This document shows positions 36,974 through 47,779 of a stretch of DNA of 64,000 bases, piece after piece. Source of the stretch: Panagrolaimus kolymaensis (Eukaryota; Nematoda; Chromadorea; Rhabditida; Panagrolaimidae); the NCBI GenBank assembly GCA_028622995.1, contig JAJQJQ010000005.1, positions 2,604,001 through 2,668,000 on the forward strand, in the 5' to 3' direction. The notes below the pieces were generated by a model. That model did no database searches. It was not told the origin of the DNA and saw nothing but the letters and a program-made list of their open reading frames with translations. Made by a program: the position numbers and the translations under genes. How positions within the stretch are numbered: position 1 is the first letter of the stretch; each line of letters starts with the position of its first letter.

Positions 36974-38213
36974 TTACATAATAAGACATCGAGAATTGGG
37001 GTCAAAATAATTTACAACACGGTGCACGCTGTACGCATTACCGATCCATAAATTAATTTGATGACTAGAATTGCTTGCACAGCTGATTGTGTGTATTCCA
37101 TTTGCGTCAAAATTGATTTCTAATTTTATTGGTGCAACTGAATTATTCCACAAAGTTAAGATTTCTTCATCCTATCCACGCTGAAAAACGAATAAGAGCG
37201 AAATAAAGTTTTCAGTTTCCTTCTCTCTTTTAAAATATCATACTCGTTTTTAAAAAAATAAATTTAAACAAAGACTAATTTTTCTATTTTTTTAAATTTC
37301 TTTGACGAAAAAGTGATCCTTTTGTTTGCTAAGGTTTTGATCGTTAAGAGTTTGTATTTTTTTTAAAATAAAGATCATTGGGAGAAAAACTTACAAAAAT
37401 ATGTATTTTGCTTGCATTTGTTTCATTTTCTAAAGTTACAGTGCCTTCCCATGGCAATTCTTCATCTTCCCATTCAACATAATTAACAATTTCACCAATC
37501 TTAAAGAAAATTGTGCAATTCAAAACATTATAAACATCATCATTTTTGGTATTAATATTACCATTCAAAATTTCTGCTTTATTGAGTGCACCAAATTCAA
37601 ATTCACCGCTATTTTGATAATCATAAATAAAGCATTCAGGCGATAAATGACTTAAATAATTTTTGTTAATTTCCTTGTGAGTTTTATATAGAAATAAATT
37701 AGGAGAGGAATTTTTCAATTCTTCTCTTCTCCAACCAGTAAAAAAACCAAGAAATTTCGACTTTTTTTTACAGTTTCGATTCCAAATATATCCACATTCT
37801 CCATCAAATATGCCAATAGTATCTCCAAATCCTGGTTTATAATGAGATTGAGAAATGGCAATCAAATATTCAGCAGATTTTTTATCAATAATTTCAACTT
37901 TCTTAAAACCGCAATTTAAACCAGATTTAATAAATTTCTTCCTTATTTTATTGTCATAATCATCATTTAAACAAATGCACATACATCCAAGGTTTTTGTT
38001 GTTAATATTTATTTTAATATCTCGAAACGTCATATCAATGTTGTAAAATTCATTAAGAAGCACTAAAATATATTTTTTTTCTTTTTTTAATGTAAAGCAA
38101 AGCTTACCATTATCGATATCAACCTCAAAATATCCTTCAATTCCTTTAGAATATGCAATTTTTCCATCTTTTGGATAAATTCCAACATTCACAACCTCCA
38201 TAGTATAAAACAT
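36974..38213 (-). CDS. Unknown protein with weak HSP70-like features
   Basis: A long exon (38213 to about 37394) and a last exon (about 37168-36974) give about 340 residues, ending FDPNSRCLIM. The middle part reads KSGLNCGFKKVEIIDKKSAE and then GDTIGIFDGECGYIW. This resembles, in order and spacing, the HSP70 ATPase segment in which a GLNV...EPTAAA motif is followed by the DLGGGTFD phosphate loop, but the key Gly and Thr residues are degenerate. The C-terminal third contains ELPWEGTVTLENETNASKIHIF and APIKLEINFDANGIHTISC, beta-rich like a substrate-binding domain. If related, it is a catalytically dead relative. No signal peptide is visible. The second-exon acceptor (gtggatag) is weak, so the C-terminus is less sure than the rest. 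Confidence 0.5.
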
Positions 38214-38975
38214 TATAAAATTAAAATTATTAAAATTGATAGAAAATTTTACTCATGCTACTATAACTTTTTTTTTTCAATAGCAACGTGGACAAAAAAA
38301 GCAAACGTTATAAACAAAAAATTCGTGATCATCAGCAAATAAACCTCTTTTCACGCTTTCAATAAAAAATCACCTTAAAATTTTTGCCTGATAAAAAATT
38401 CTTTAAATTTAGCTTGAGTATCGACTGGAAGTATAATATATAATGCTGAAAAAATACAGAACTTATTAAAAAAATCAATATAAACCGATGGAGAGAGAAG
38501 ACAAATTAATATGATTCAGAAGAGAGAAAAAAACACACAATAATAAGCATCGAAAATTTTCAATATTGGGTAACTTTCAACTTTTAATAAAATCAAAGAA
38601 ATGTGTAACAAAAGTGTAAAAGAAAATTTTCGAAAAAACTTTAATCCAAATAAAATTAAAGAAAACTTTAATTTATTCTGCTTGTTTTTTCTACATACAA
38701 AACAAAAAAAAACATTCTAAAAATGCTTTAAGTCTATGAAAAACACCTTGTTTGGTTTTACCTGTTCTTTATTTTTTGGTCGCTATCTTCCATCATTTTA
38801 GTTTTTAACCTTATCAAAAATATTCACCTTTTTTTTCTTTGCTACTGATTTTTTTGATCGATTTTTCCACATTAAAAATATTTTACTTTTGAAAACCATA
38901 ATTTTTGTATTTTGATGGTCAATTTTAATGCGAGTTTAATAGATTTTAAAGTGTTTTTTTTATCCACCGTTTTAG
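38214..38975. other. AT-rich intergenic DNA upstream of the GH32 gene
   Basis: Divergent promoter region of about 760 bp. No bacterial-type remnant or transposon end was recognised here. Confidence 0.4.
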
Positions 38976-40544
38976 ATGTTTCTCAAATTTTTAACTTTGA
39001 TTACTTTTTTCTTCTTTGCCATTGCACAAGACACAACTCAATGGCGGCCATCATTTCATTTTTCACCAATTAAAAATTGGATAAACGATCCAAATGGTTT
39101 ATTTTATCAAAATGGATTTTATCATATATTTTTTCAATTTAATCCATATGGAAATGAATGGGGTTCCATGTCATGGGGACATGCAATTAGTACAGATTTA
39201 TTTCATTGGGATGAATTACCTGTGGCAATATTATCTCAACCAACGGAAGATATATTTTCTGGAAGTATCGTTATTGATACCAAAAATGTTACTGGTCTTG
39301 GAATTGGAAATATTTCACCGATAATTGCAATTTACACAAGCGCATACAAACAAGGCTCAAGTCATGGAGCTGGGATTCAAGCTCAATCGCTTGCTTATAG
39401 TTTGGATATAATGGCAGAAACTTTTACATTTTATGCAAATAATCCTGTGTTAAATTTAAATCCTGAACAAAATGATTTTCGCGATCCCAAAGTTTTTTGG
39501 TATGAAAAAGGTGGATATTGGGTGATGGTTACGGTAATTGCAGAGAATTTCACTGTGAGATTATGGCGTTCGTATAATTTGTTGGATTGGAAAAAGCTAA
39601 GTGATTTTTCAATTCCTCATGTTCCACATGATGGAGCTCAATGGGAATGTCCAAATTTATTCCCTTTGCCGTTAGATGGGGATTCGAATAATATTAAATG
39701 GGTTATGATAGTCAATGTCAATCCATGGTCAGTGGCTGGAGGCTCGGGAGGAATGTATTATATTGGGAATTTTGATGGAGTTACTTTTACGGCACAAAAT
39801 TTCCCTCCACCCGGATCAGATTTAGCTGATTTTAATTGGCTTGATCATGGAGCAGATTTTTATGCGGCTTCAACATTTTATAATTTGCCAATTCCCAATG
39901 AACAGATTTTACTTGGATGGATGAATAATTGGGATTATGCTGGATCTGTACCAACTTCGCCATGGCGTGGAGCTTTTGCAATTCCTAGAACTATGACTTT
40001 AAAAGCCATCGATGGGATCCCAAAACTTGTTTTCAATCCATCCATTCAATTTAAAACTCTCATCGCCGAAGGTGAAACTATTTATCTTCGACCGATAACC
40101 CTTTCATCAACTCAACAATTTCTTGATGATCGAACTCGGGGAACCATTCAAAATATTGATTTTAATATTCAACCTTTAAGCGCAAAACGTGCAGGAATCA
40201 TTGTTCGAGCAAATGAAGATGGAAGTCTTGGAACTAAAATTATTTTTGACATCGAACATAGAACTCTCACAGTGGATCGATCAAAATCAGGAAAAATTGA
40301 TTTTTCAAATAAATTCAGCCTTCAACACACCGTTAAAAACATGAATTTCAACACCCAAAATCTTTTTCATATTCAAATTATTATTGATCGAACTTCGGTG
40401 GAAGTTTTTGCTGGAGATAATACTGCTCCAATAACGGATATTATTTTTCCTGATGAAAGTAGCGATCGTCTAATCTTTTTTACTGAAAATGGAGTTGCAA
40501 CTTTTACAAATATTTCTATTACAAATTTACCTATCATTTTGTGA
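38976..40544 (+). CDS. Secreted glycoside hydrolase family 32 (invertase/fructanase), probable horizontal transfer
   Basis: A single uninterrupted frame of 522 residues starts with a signal peptide (MFLKFLTLITFFFFAIAQ). All three GH32 catalytic blocks are present: WINDPNG with the nucleophile at about Asp38, FRDPKVFW with the transition-state Asp at about 170, and QWECPNLFPL with the acid/base Glu at about 224. The C-terminal part (from about residue 370) has the family's beta-sandwich, including ERTSVEVFAGD-like IIDRTSVEVFAGD. It should release fructose from sucrose, levan or inulin outside the cell or in the gut. Animal genomes generally lack GH32 except where acquired from bacteria, as documented for plant-parasitic nematodes and some insects. 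Absence of introns among intron-rich neighbours supports an acquired origin, while codon use is already AT-rich like the host. Confidence 0.93.
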   Translation: MFLKFLTLITFFFFAIAQDTTQWRPSFHFSPIKNWINDPNGLFYQNGFYHIFFQFNPYGNEWGSMSWGHAISTDLFHWDELPVAILSQPTEDIFSGSIVIDTKNVTGLGIGNISPIIAIYTSAYKQGSSHGAGIQAQSLAYSLDIMAETFTFYANNPVLNLNPEQNDFRDPKVFWYEKGGYWVMVTVIAENFTVRLWRSYNLLDWKKLSDFSIPHVPHDGAQWECPNLFPLPLDGDSNNIKWVMIVNVNPWSVAGGSGGMYYIGNFDGVTFTAQNFPPPGSDLADFNWLDHGADFYAASTFYNLPIPNEQILLGWMNNWDYAGSVPTSPWRGAFAIPRTMTLKAIDGIPKLVFNPSIQFKTLIAEGETIYLRPITLSSTQQFLDDRTRGTIQNIDFNIQPLSAKRAGIIVRANEDGSLGTKIIFDIEHRTLTVDRSKSGKIDFSNKFSLQHTVKNMNFNTQNLFHIQIIIDRTSVEVFAGDNTAPITDIIFPDESSDRLIFFTENGVATFTNISITNLPIIL

Positions 40545-40697
40545 AATTTTGTTTTTAAGTAAATAAAAAAATTTAATTTTGTGAATTCATAGCAGCTAAA
40601 AATTGGGCAATTCCGGCGCTTTTGATGAAGAAAAAAATGAATATACAAGATTTTTTTTGCTTTTAAACTTTCTTTGTTTTGAAAATCTTTTTTTAAT

Positions 40698-41352
40698 GCC
40701 ATAATTAGAGACCGGCAAGTCGCATGCATGCCTGAGTGTTCCCCGCTATTTTTTTCGTCTTAACATGTGCGAAAAAGAGTTTGTTTACTATTAATTAAAA
40801 TAAAGGGCAAATAAATTATACATATTTACCATAATATGTAATTTTATGTCCTGAATCTGAATATCTAATTTTTGAAACAAGTTTTCCTTCATTAATAGCT
40901 CCAAAACTCAATATTTTAATATTTTTTTGAAGATACATATTTAACTACAACCCCTCTACAACACTTTTTTTGCATAGATCGATAGGAAATAAAATTTTAC
41001 ATTTTTTGGTATAGGTGAAAAATCTCCCGGAATCGTCCCAAAAATATGGCATCCAAAAAACTGATTATCTAATTGATTTTGCAAATGAAAAGAACAAAAA
41101 GAAAAGAAAACGGCAGCTAAGTGCATGGTTGCCGCATATTTTCTCTCTTTGTCGAACAGACGAAATGTGTTCCCTTCGACGAAAAATTTTTGATTTTAGA
41201 AAATTTGAATTCAAGTTTTCGGGGTTTTAATTAAGTCTTGTTCCATTTATTTTTTCATATTCGGAATATTCATAGCAGAAAGTATTAGATCCGAACAAAA
41301 TTTTCCAATTTTCGAAAAAAAAGTTTTTGAGCTGCCGGTCTCTAGCCATAAT
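40698..41352. mobile_element. Non-autonomous hAT-like MITE with 8-bp target duplication
   Basis: The element spans 40706-41344 (639 bp). It is bounded by perfect 12-bp terminal inverted repeats, TAGAGACCGGCA at 40706-40717 and its complement at 41333-41344. An identical 8-bp direct repeat GCCATAAT flanks it at 40698-40705 and 41345-41352. An 8-bp duplication with termini beginning TAGAG matches the hAT superfamily (termini of the form YARNG). There is no transposase frame inside, so it would depend on an autonomous relative. It sits about 150 bp downstream of the GH32 stop. Confidence 0.85.
40705..40938 (-). other. Possible two-exon reading frame inside the hAT-like MITE
   Basis: On the minus strand a frame from 40938 reads MYLQKNIKILSFGAINEGK and on to HKITYYG. 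A donor (GTAAAT) and acceptor (aattaatag) then define a 42-nt intron, and the frame continues KLFFAHVKTKKIAGNTQ to a stop whose TAA overlaps the left terminus. The segment could be a captured host exon or chance; no family is recognised. Confidence 0.25.
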
Positions 41353-42107
41353 AGTTTTTAAACGGCAAAAGACATAAAGGAAAAATAAATATAAGCTTGA
41401 ATAAAAATTTTTTTGAGTCTTTCAGTATATGTTTGTCATCCAAGTGGATGTCGTGAGCAAAATGTCGTTCCAAAATACTGTTAGTTATTTAAGCGTTTCC
41501 AAACACAGAGTTTGATATTTAAAAAAAAACAACAGCTTGCTTATTTGCCTTTTAGGATTTCCATATGAGCCAAGACAAATCAAAAGCTCGAAAACAAAGA
41601 AAATGAAAAGGGAAAAATCAATAATTTTTGATTGGGGAGTTATTCAGAAAAATGTATGTATACATTGATAAGGTTATAAATCAATTAAATAAAATGTGTA
41701 TACTGTTTGATGAAAGAAGAAGAAAAAGAAAAAAATAAATCGATTAAATATAAATGTAGTCGTTGTAAATTTTTTTTTGTATTTGCTTTAAAAGTTTGAA
41801 GAAGTTATAGGCAGCTTTTGATACGTGTGACAAAAATGTGCATGTATGATGTCAAATAGGCTAAAGGAAGAAACTATCTTAAATGATGATAAGAAAGAAA
41901 ACGAAGTTTTCCTTATTGATTAAAGAAGCATGCATTTTCCTCAACAAATTTGTTTTGTTAGTTTGAGTGATTTATTAGCTTCAAATAAGGAGATTAGTTG
42001 CCGCTGCTAAACTTGGATTTGACTTTTATGTTTTACTCTTTTTTAACCTCGAAAAAAATTACAGTAAGAGTTATTTTGAAAAGAGCTTATTTTATTTTCT
42101 GCCAAAT
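41353..42107. other. AT-rich intergenic DNA
   Basis: No gene or repeat recognised between the MITE and the DUF229 gene. Confidence 0.4.
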
Positions 42108-45100
42108 ATGGATACCAAATATTTAAAAATTCTAATTTCAAATTGTTTATTTTTCCTTAATTTAATTAGTAAATCTACAAAATGGATTATTAGAAATTTT
42201 AAATTGCATTCTGCAATATTTTTCCATATTGCTTCAGCATTTTCACGCCTAAAATATTTTATAATTATTATCTTTCTTGGAACTATAGCAATATGGTATT
42301 TCTTCTTTCTCCAAGATGAAACTATGCTGGGGAAACTAGAAATTATTGATGTATGCTTACCTTTTTGTTTGTTTGTTCTTTGTTTTTAGCTACGATTAAA
42401 CTTTTGAGGCTAATCGGTTATCTTGGGCTATGTAAAGCCAGTAATTTGCAGCTCATCTTTGGTAGATTAAAACATTTGCCATTGGAGTTGCTACCGAATA
42501 TTCTTTTATTTTCGTTTATCAAATTTCCTTATCTTTTATTTACCTAAAATTTTAAGGGTAGCTTTAATTTCTTAAATGATGAAGGATGTAAATTTGTTGC
42601 AAATCCATTTGACCCAAGAATATCTGATTATTATGAAAAGCTTCCACCACTTGAATGTGAATCGATACAGGTTTGCTCTTATAACTTCTCAATACATTCC
42701 TAAACCATTTTTTTGTATCTCAGGAAAAAGAAACTACTCTCATTAATGGAACTTTGGTTCTTCTAAATCCAAATTCAACATGTCGATATCGATATTTTGG
42801 ACATAATTCTGGAGTCAATGATAACACAGTAAAATACGAAAAATGGATACCATTGAATTCAACTCCAATCAAACTTGTAAAAGATTTAGTTGAAGTTTTA
42901 TGCACATACGAACAAGGAAATGAAACCTATCGATATCTATGGTCTACAGTTGTACCTAAAAACGTTTCAATAAATACTAAAAAGTATGATTTTTAAAAAC
43001 GTTGGAAAAAAGAATGCTTGCAATTTTTTTAGGCCTTTTGAAGGGTAAATAGACACTTAGTTATGCCCACTTAGTTATGACCAGTTAGTTATGCCCACTT
43101 AGTTATTTGGGACACTTAGTTATTTGGGTCACTTAGTTATGCCCGTTTAGTTATGGATTTGGGTGGTAATCCCAAAGCCATTTACAAAAAATTTCAAAAA
43201 TTTATTTTTTTATGCAAATTTGATAAAACTTCGATTCTGAGAATAGGCTAATTTTTTTAAATCTTTGTGTCAAATATAAAGATAAGACTCAGAAGAAAGC
43301 TAACACCTCAAACACTAAAATTTATGCAAATTTTGATTACTAATCTCTTTTCTAATCGCACAACTTCATATCTCAGCCACTGAAACCCAATCCTTAACTA
43401 ATAAATGGTTGAAATTTTTGAAAATCTGAAATTAGCATAATTATGATGCTTGGATTAATGACATACATAATTTAAATGATAGCCTTTCAATTCGATTAAG
43501 ATTTTTAAAAACTTTCATAATCCTTAAATATCGCCCATTCCTTTGTTGATTAATCAATGGGCATAAAATAGCAAGTTAGTAATAAAGTCAAACCAAAAAG
43601 AACCTTAATGAACGAATGAATTTGAAGTTAATAGCTAAATTCAGGAAACCTCTTAGAGAAATTTGACAATCATATTTGACGTCTCTTGGAGAATGATGTA
43701 ACAAAAATTTTTCCATAACGAAGTGAGATTTTCTCATGTTACAAGAGCCAAAAAAAGTTTAAAAAATAAGCTAACTTATTTTTAACGAACTCTTAATTGT
43801 AATATCCATAACTAAATGGGCATAACTAACTGTCCCAAATAACTAAGTGACCCAAATAACTAAACGGGATAACTAACTGTCCCACTTGATAACTAAGTGG
43901 GCATAACTAAATGGGCAAATAACTAAGTGGGCCGCTGTCTTTTGAAGATGAGAGCGAAGACCAGTTGAGCTTCATATTGTTTGGAATTGATTCAATGTCC
44001 AGATCAAATATGTTCCGTTCAATGCCAAATACGGTTAAAATGCTGGATAAACTTGGATTTATCACGATGGAAAAGCATGTCAAAGTTGGAGAAAATTCTT
44101 TTCCAAATTTGCTGCCAATTTTAGTTGGAGAACATGTGGCTCGCGAAAACAATATGGTTTGTAACATTTTTATATTACCGCATTTTTTCTTGAGAGTCAT
44201 CATGTTTTTAAGGAATTTAAAGCAAACATTCCGGATAACTCATACAGAACATTTGATAATTGGACAAATTTACCTTGGTTTACTTTTGGCGAAAAAGGAT
44301 ATGCAACATATTTATGTGAAGATTGGGCAGATTATTCATTATTTAATTATCTTGAACGTGGATTTAAAGCTCGTCCACCAACTGATCATTATTTTCGTCC
44401 ATGGTTGTTAGCTTTTGAAAAAAGTGATTTGTACAAGAATAGTACACGTTACTGCATTGACGATACTCCCCTTCATAAAATACATTTGAATTATCTTGAA
44501 TCATTTCTCAGAGGTAAAATTATTTTGATTTTAATAATATATACCTTTGGGCTAATTTATTTACTTGATCATTTTGTTTTTCTTTGTTTACATTAAAGTC
44601 GATAATCAACAAACTGACATTTTTCATTTTTTTAGCTTATGATGGAAAAAGGAAATTTGTTTATCAATGGTATAATGATTTATCTCATTCAAGCTTGAAT
44701 GCTGCTCAATATATGGATAATGATTTAGTTGAATTTCTTTCAAAAATGGAACAAACTTTCAATAAATCTATTGTTATAATTTTTTCTGATCACGGTCAAC
44801 GAATAACCAGATTTCGTCAAACTTTTCTTGGAAGGTTGGAAGCAAAAATACCTTTTTTATCTGTTCGATTACCAGAATGGTTCAAACAGAAGCATCCAGC
44901 TTTAGCAGCAAATTTGAAAGCGAATAGCAAAGTTTTAACTAATCATTTTGATCTTCATGCTTTACTTGAACATACATTACAGGTAAAGATTTTATTGAAG
45001 AATGTTAGTGACTATATAAAGTAATTTTTTAGGGTAATTTTACCAATACTACAGCTCCACTACTGCCTCGAGGCATTTCATTGTTAGCACCCATTCCAAT

Positions 45101-45673
45101 TCGAAGTTGTTTTGAAGCAGAAATTCCATCACAATTTTGTCCATGCTTTAAAGAAACTGAACTTCCAGCATCTGATGGAATCAAATTTGCAAAATTAATA
45201 CTTCAAAAAATTCATAATTATTTTAAAGAACAAAATGTTATCGTAAGTTTGGAAGTTCGAAAATGTACCTGTAAACTTTCAAATTTTTTAAAACATAAAA
45301 AAAAGTTAAATAATATTTCTTTAAGGAAAAGTGTTTATTAATGACGTTTAATAATGTTACATCTTTATCTCGCACACTTCCACCTTCATCAGTGATAACA
45401 GATGAAAAAGATCCAACAGTGGTAGATAAATCCAAAAGTTTCCATTATCGAGTTCAATTTTCCGTTCAACCTCCATCCAATGCTGTTTTTGAAGGAGTTG
45501 TTATTGAAGATGAAGGAACTGGAAAGTTAACTGTGTTGAATGATATTGAAAGAAATAATAGGTAATGAACCTTTATTTTCTTTATTTTATACTAAAGAAA
45601 TTTTTTTAGGTATGGTAATTCTTCATATTGTGTTGATAATTTTATGCTTAAAAAATTATGTCATTGTGTTTAA
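42108..45673 (+). pseudogene. DUF229 (alkaline-phosphatase/sulfatase-fold) type II membrane protein, exon 4 interrupted by a transposable element
   Basis: Nine exons are recognisable: about 42108-42350, 42556-42671, 42723-42985, the split exon 43033-43043 plus 43948-44157, 44212-44513, 44637-44983, 45033-45240, 45328-45561 and 45610-45673. A signal-anchor helix (FIIIIFLGTIAIWYFFFLQ) near residue 60 is followed by a lumenal domain. FILFGIDSMSRSN and VIIFSDHGQR are the metal-binding and nucleophile-type motifs of the fold, and paired cysteines near the end (SYCVDNF...KLCHC) are typical of DUF229. Read through the original acceptor, exon 4 runs into the inserted element and stops at a TAA at 43046. 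A cryptic acceptor beyond the insertion (gatgagag at about 43955) would restore frame with loss of a few residues. Enzymatic activity of this family is undetermined. Confidence 0.75.
43035..43947. mobile_element. 895-bp foldback/Mutator-like non-autonomous element with 9-bp target duplication
   Basis: The direct repeat CTTTTGAAG occurs at 43035-43043 and 43939-43947; removal of one copy and the sequence between restores the DUF229 exon. The element (43044-43938) has long terminal inverted repeats of about 110 bp. Each is built of short units of the type CTTAGTTATGCCCA, CTTAGTTATTTGGG and variants, the right end being their complement (CATAACTAAGTGGG). The interior is AT-rich, has no transposase frame, and gives no clear product. 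A 9-bp duplication and long TIRs suggest Mutator-like elements; foldback elements with repeat-built TIRs are the alternative. The outermost 10 bp of the two ends do not match well. Confidence 0.8.
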
Positions 45674-46120
45674 ATTGTTTATAAATAAATTTTTTATAAT
45701 TCGTTGATTTTCCAAACATATTTTCTGCTCTCGTTTTTCTAGTTTTATGTATGGTAGAATAACACATGTTTGCAAATGATAAATCAAAATTTAAAAAAAA
45801 ATAAAACTAAAATATTCAAAATAAATTGGTTTGAGAGATATCATTAGAAAAAAAATTATATTACTCTCTTTTATGTCTGTGAAGCTAAAAAAGTTTGGCG
45901 TCGGTCATTGGACATATTTATGTAGTTCATTCAATTGAAGCTTTTATCATTCACATTATTATTGTCCTAATCAAAATTTATGGTTATTTCCATTAATGAA
46001 GGTAACAATAGCCTGTTTAAACAATTATTTCTTTCTTGTTTTCTTATCAAAAAATATACATCCGCTCTAAAAACCTTTTATTCTTCAATTCTCACTTTGA
46101 TCAAAAAATTGTGCAAAAAG
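45674..46120. other. Intergenic DNA
   Basis: A 5' extension of the lectin frame (from 45980) is open but lacks secretory logic, so the lectin start was placed at 46121. Nothing else was recognised. Confidence 0.4.
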
Positions 46121-47186
46121 ATGTTTGCTCAATTTATTTTCCTTGCATTTTGTTTAACTTTTGTGATTGGTGCTTGCCCGAATGGAAGTTTTGAATGGCA
46201 AAGTAATTGTTACTTTTTCAAAAAAACAGACGAAGGATTTGCAAATGCAGAAATAACTTGTCGAAACCTGGGAGGACATTTAGCTTCAGTTCACGATGCT
46301 TTCACAAACGCTGTTGTTGGACGTAAGTTTTCGACCTTCTGCTGTTTCATGCTCCCATGTGTCAATAGCCCATATTCAAACCCTATATTTTCAGAAGAAG
46401 CATCAAAATATTTCCAAGAAACAGGTGTATCCGATTTTTGGGTTGGTTTAAGTAAATTACAATCTCAAGGAGCTTGGGCTTGGACAGATAATACACCTTT
46501 CGACTATACTGATTGGAAAAAGGGTGAACCTCATAATGTTACCGGAAATGATTGTGCAGCTTTTTCATGGAGTGATGGATTTTGGAACACTCAAAATTGT
46601 TTCAAACTTAAGCCTTTTGTTTGTGCAGTAGCAAATAGCTTAACATCAAATACTATGCCACCAAAAACAACAATGAAATCAACAACAACTAAACGACCAG
46701 CAACAACAACATCACACAGTTCTTCTGGTAGCTGTGATGATGGATGGGCATATTACGCACCAACGAAATCTTGCTATGGTGGTTTTGTTGCTGAAGATCT
46801 TGATTGGGATACACAAGAAAAGCATTGTCAAAGCCTAGGAGCCCATATGCCTTCAATTCGTAATATTGATGAATTAAATTTCATTAACAGTAAGCTTCCA
46901 AAATATTATTTATAAATAAATTTCTTTAAATTTTTAAGATAATTACACTTTACCTTTACTTCACGCTGTATGGTTAGGATATTATTCAGATGATAGTGGA
47001 GCAACTTGGAAATGGAGTGATAACACGCCGTTTGATTTTGCAGCTTGGGGTGATGGATTTCCAATGGCCATTCAAGGCCGAAGTTGTGGTTCCATCGATG
47101 CATATGCTGATGGCGGAGATGCATGGTATGAAAATGGTCCATGTAACGAAATTTGGTATGCTATATGCAAGAAACCTTCCACATAA
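46121..47186 (+). CDS. Secreted protein with two C-type lectin domains
   Basis: Three exons (46121-46321, 46395-46888, 46939-47186) encode about 314 residues. A signal peptide (MFAQFIFLAFCLTFVIGAC) is followed by CTLD 1 (residues about 20-150), showing WQSNCYFF, CRNLGGHLASVH, FWVGLSKLQ and NDCAAFSW. A Thr/Pro/Lys linker (TTMKSTTTKRPATTTSHS) leads to CTLD 2 (about 190-313) with GWAYYAPTKSCYGGF, HCQSLGAHMPSI, VWLGYYSDD and CGSIDAY. In CTLD 1 the sugar-binding EPN is replaced by EPH and the WND is not seen. CTLD 2 lacks both, so calcium-dependent sugar binding is doubtful. Such lectins are secreted in gut or epidermis and are often induced by microbes. The start was chosen for the signal peptide. 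Confidence 0.88.
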
Positions 47187-47588
47187 AAAAGCAATTTATG
47201 AGATTAGTTTTATGATAGTTGTATTATATAAAACTTTTTTGCAGCTAAAATAAAAAATTACTAATGTTATAAAAATCAGTGATGTAATACTAAAAAACAA
47301 AAAATATTCTCTAGTATTTAAATTCTTTTTTGCATGGTTTATTTGTAAAATTGTTTATAGTAGCTATCACTTTTTTACGATTAAAAATCAGGTAAAGTTT
47401 TTTAACATTTATTACTAACAATCTGCATTTCTTTGAGCAGCAGCATGTTGTTAAATAGGGCTTGAATATTTGGTTAGATATCTTCCTGTAAATTATTTAT
47501 AATGGTTGAATGAGAAAAGATTTATTTGAAAATTGTTGACCAAATGCGTTTCAAATTTTCAATTGGTATTTATAAGTTTTTGCTCCAT

Positions 47589-47656
47589 ACACTATAACGC
47601 TTCGCAAAGTACCAATGGCGAAACACTATAACGCTTCGCAAAGTACCAATGGCGAA
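47589..47656. repeat. 34-bp tandem duplication
   Basis: The unit beginning ACACTATAACGCTTCGCAAA occurs twice head to tail with no difference (47589-47622 and 47623-47656). Confidence 0.9.
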
Positions 47657-47670
47657 ATTGATCTTTTTAT

Positions 47671-47779
47671 GTTGGGTATGAGATCGATGCTTTGCAAGTT
47701 GATAAGCAGCTTCAACCGATTCTTGATAAGTCCGAATTTGAAAAAGACATTGTTAACATTGTGATGGGAAAAGCATAAT
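47671..47779 (+). pseudogene. Orphan coding-like fragment next to the tandem duplication
   Basis: A plus-strand frame reads VGYEIDALQVDKQLQPILDK and then SEFEKDIVNIVMGKA before a TAA. The composition is protein-like and unlike flanking DNA. A stop lies just upstream in the same frame and no partner exon was found. It may be the last exon of a lost gene, the neighbouring 34-bp duplication being damage in its body. Confidence 0.35.

Noticed and set aside
44032..44203. Minus-strand open frame across the DUF229 exon
   Set aside because: Antisense shadow of exon 4, which fits the family well on the plus strand.
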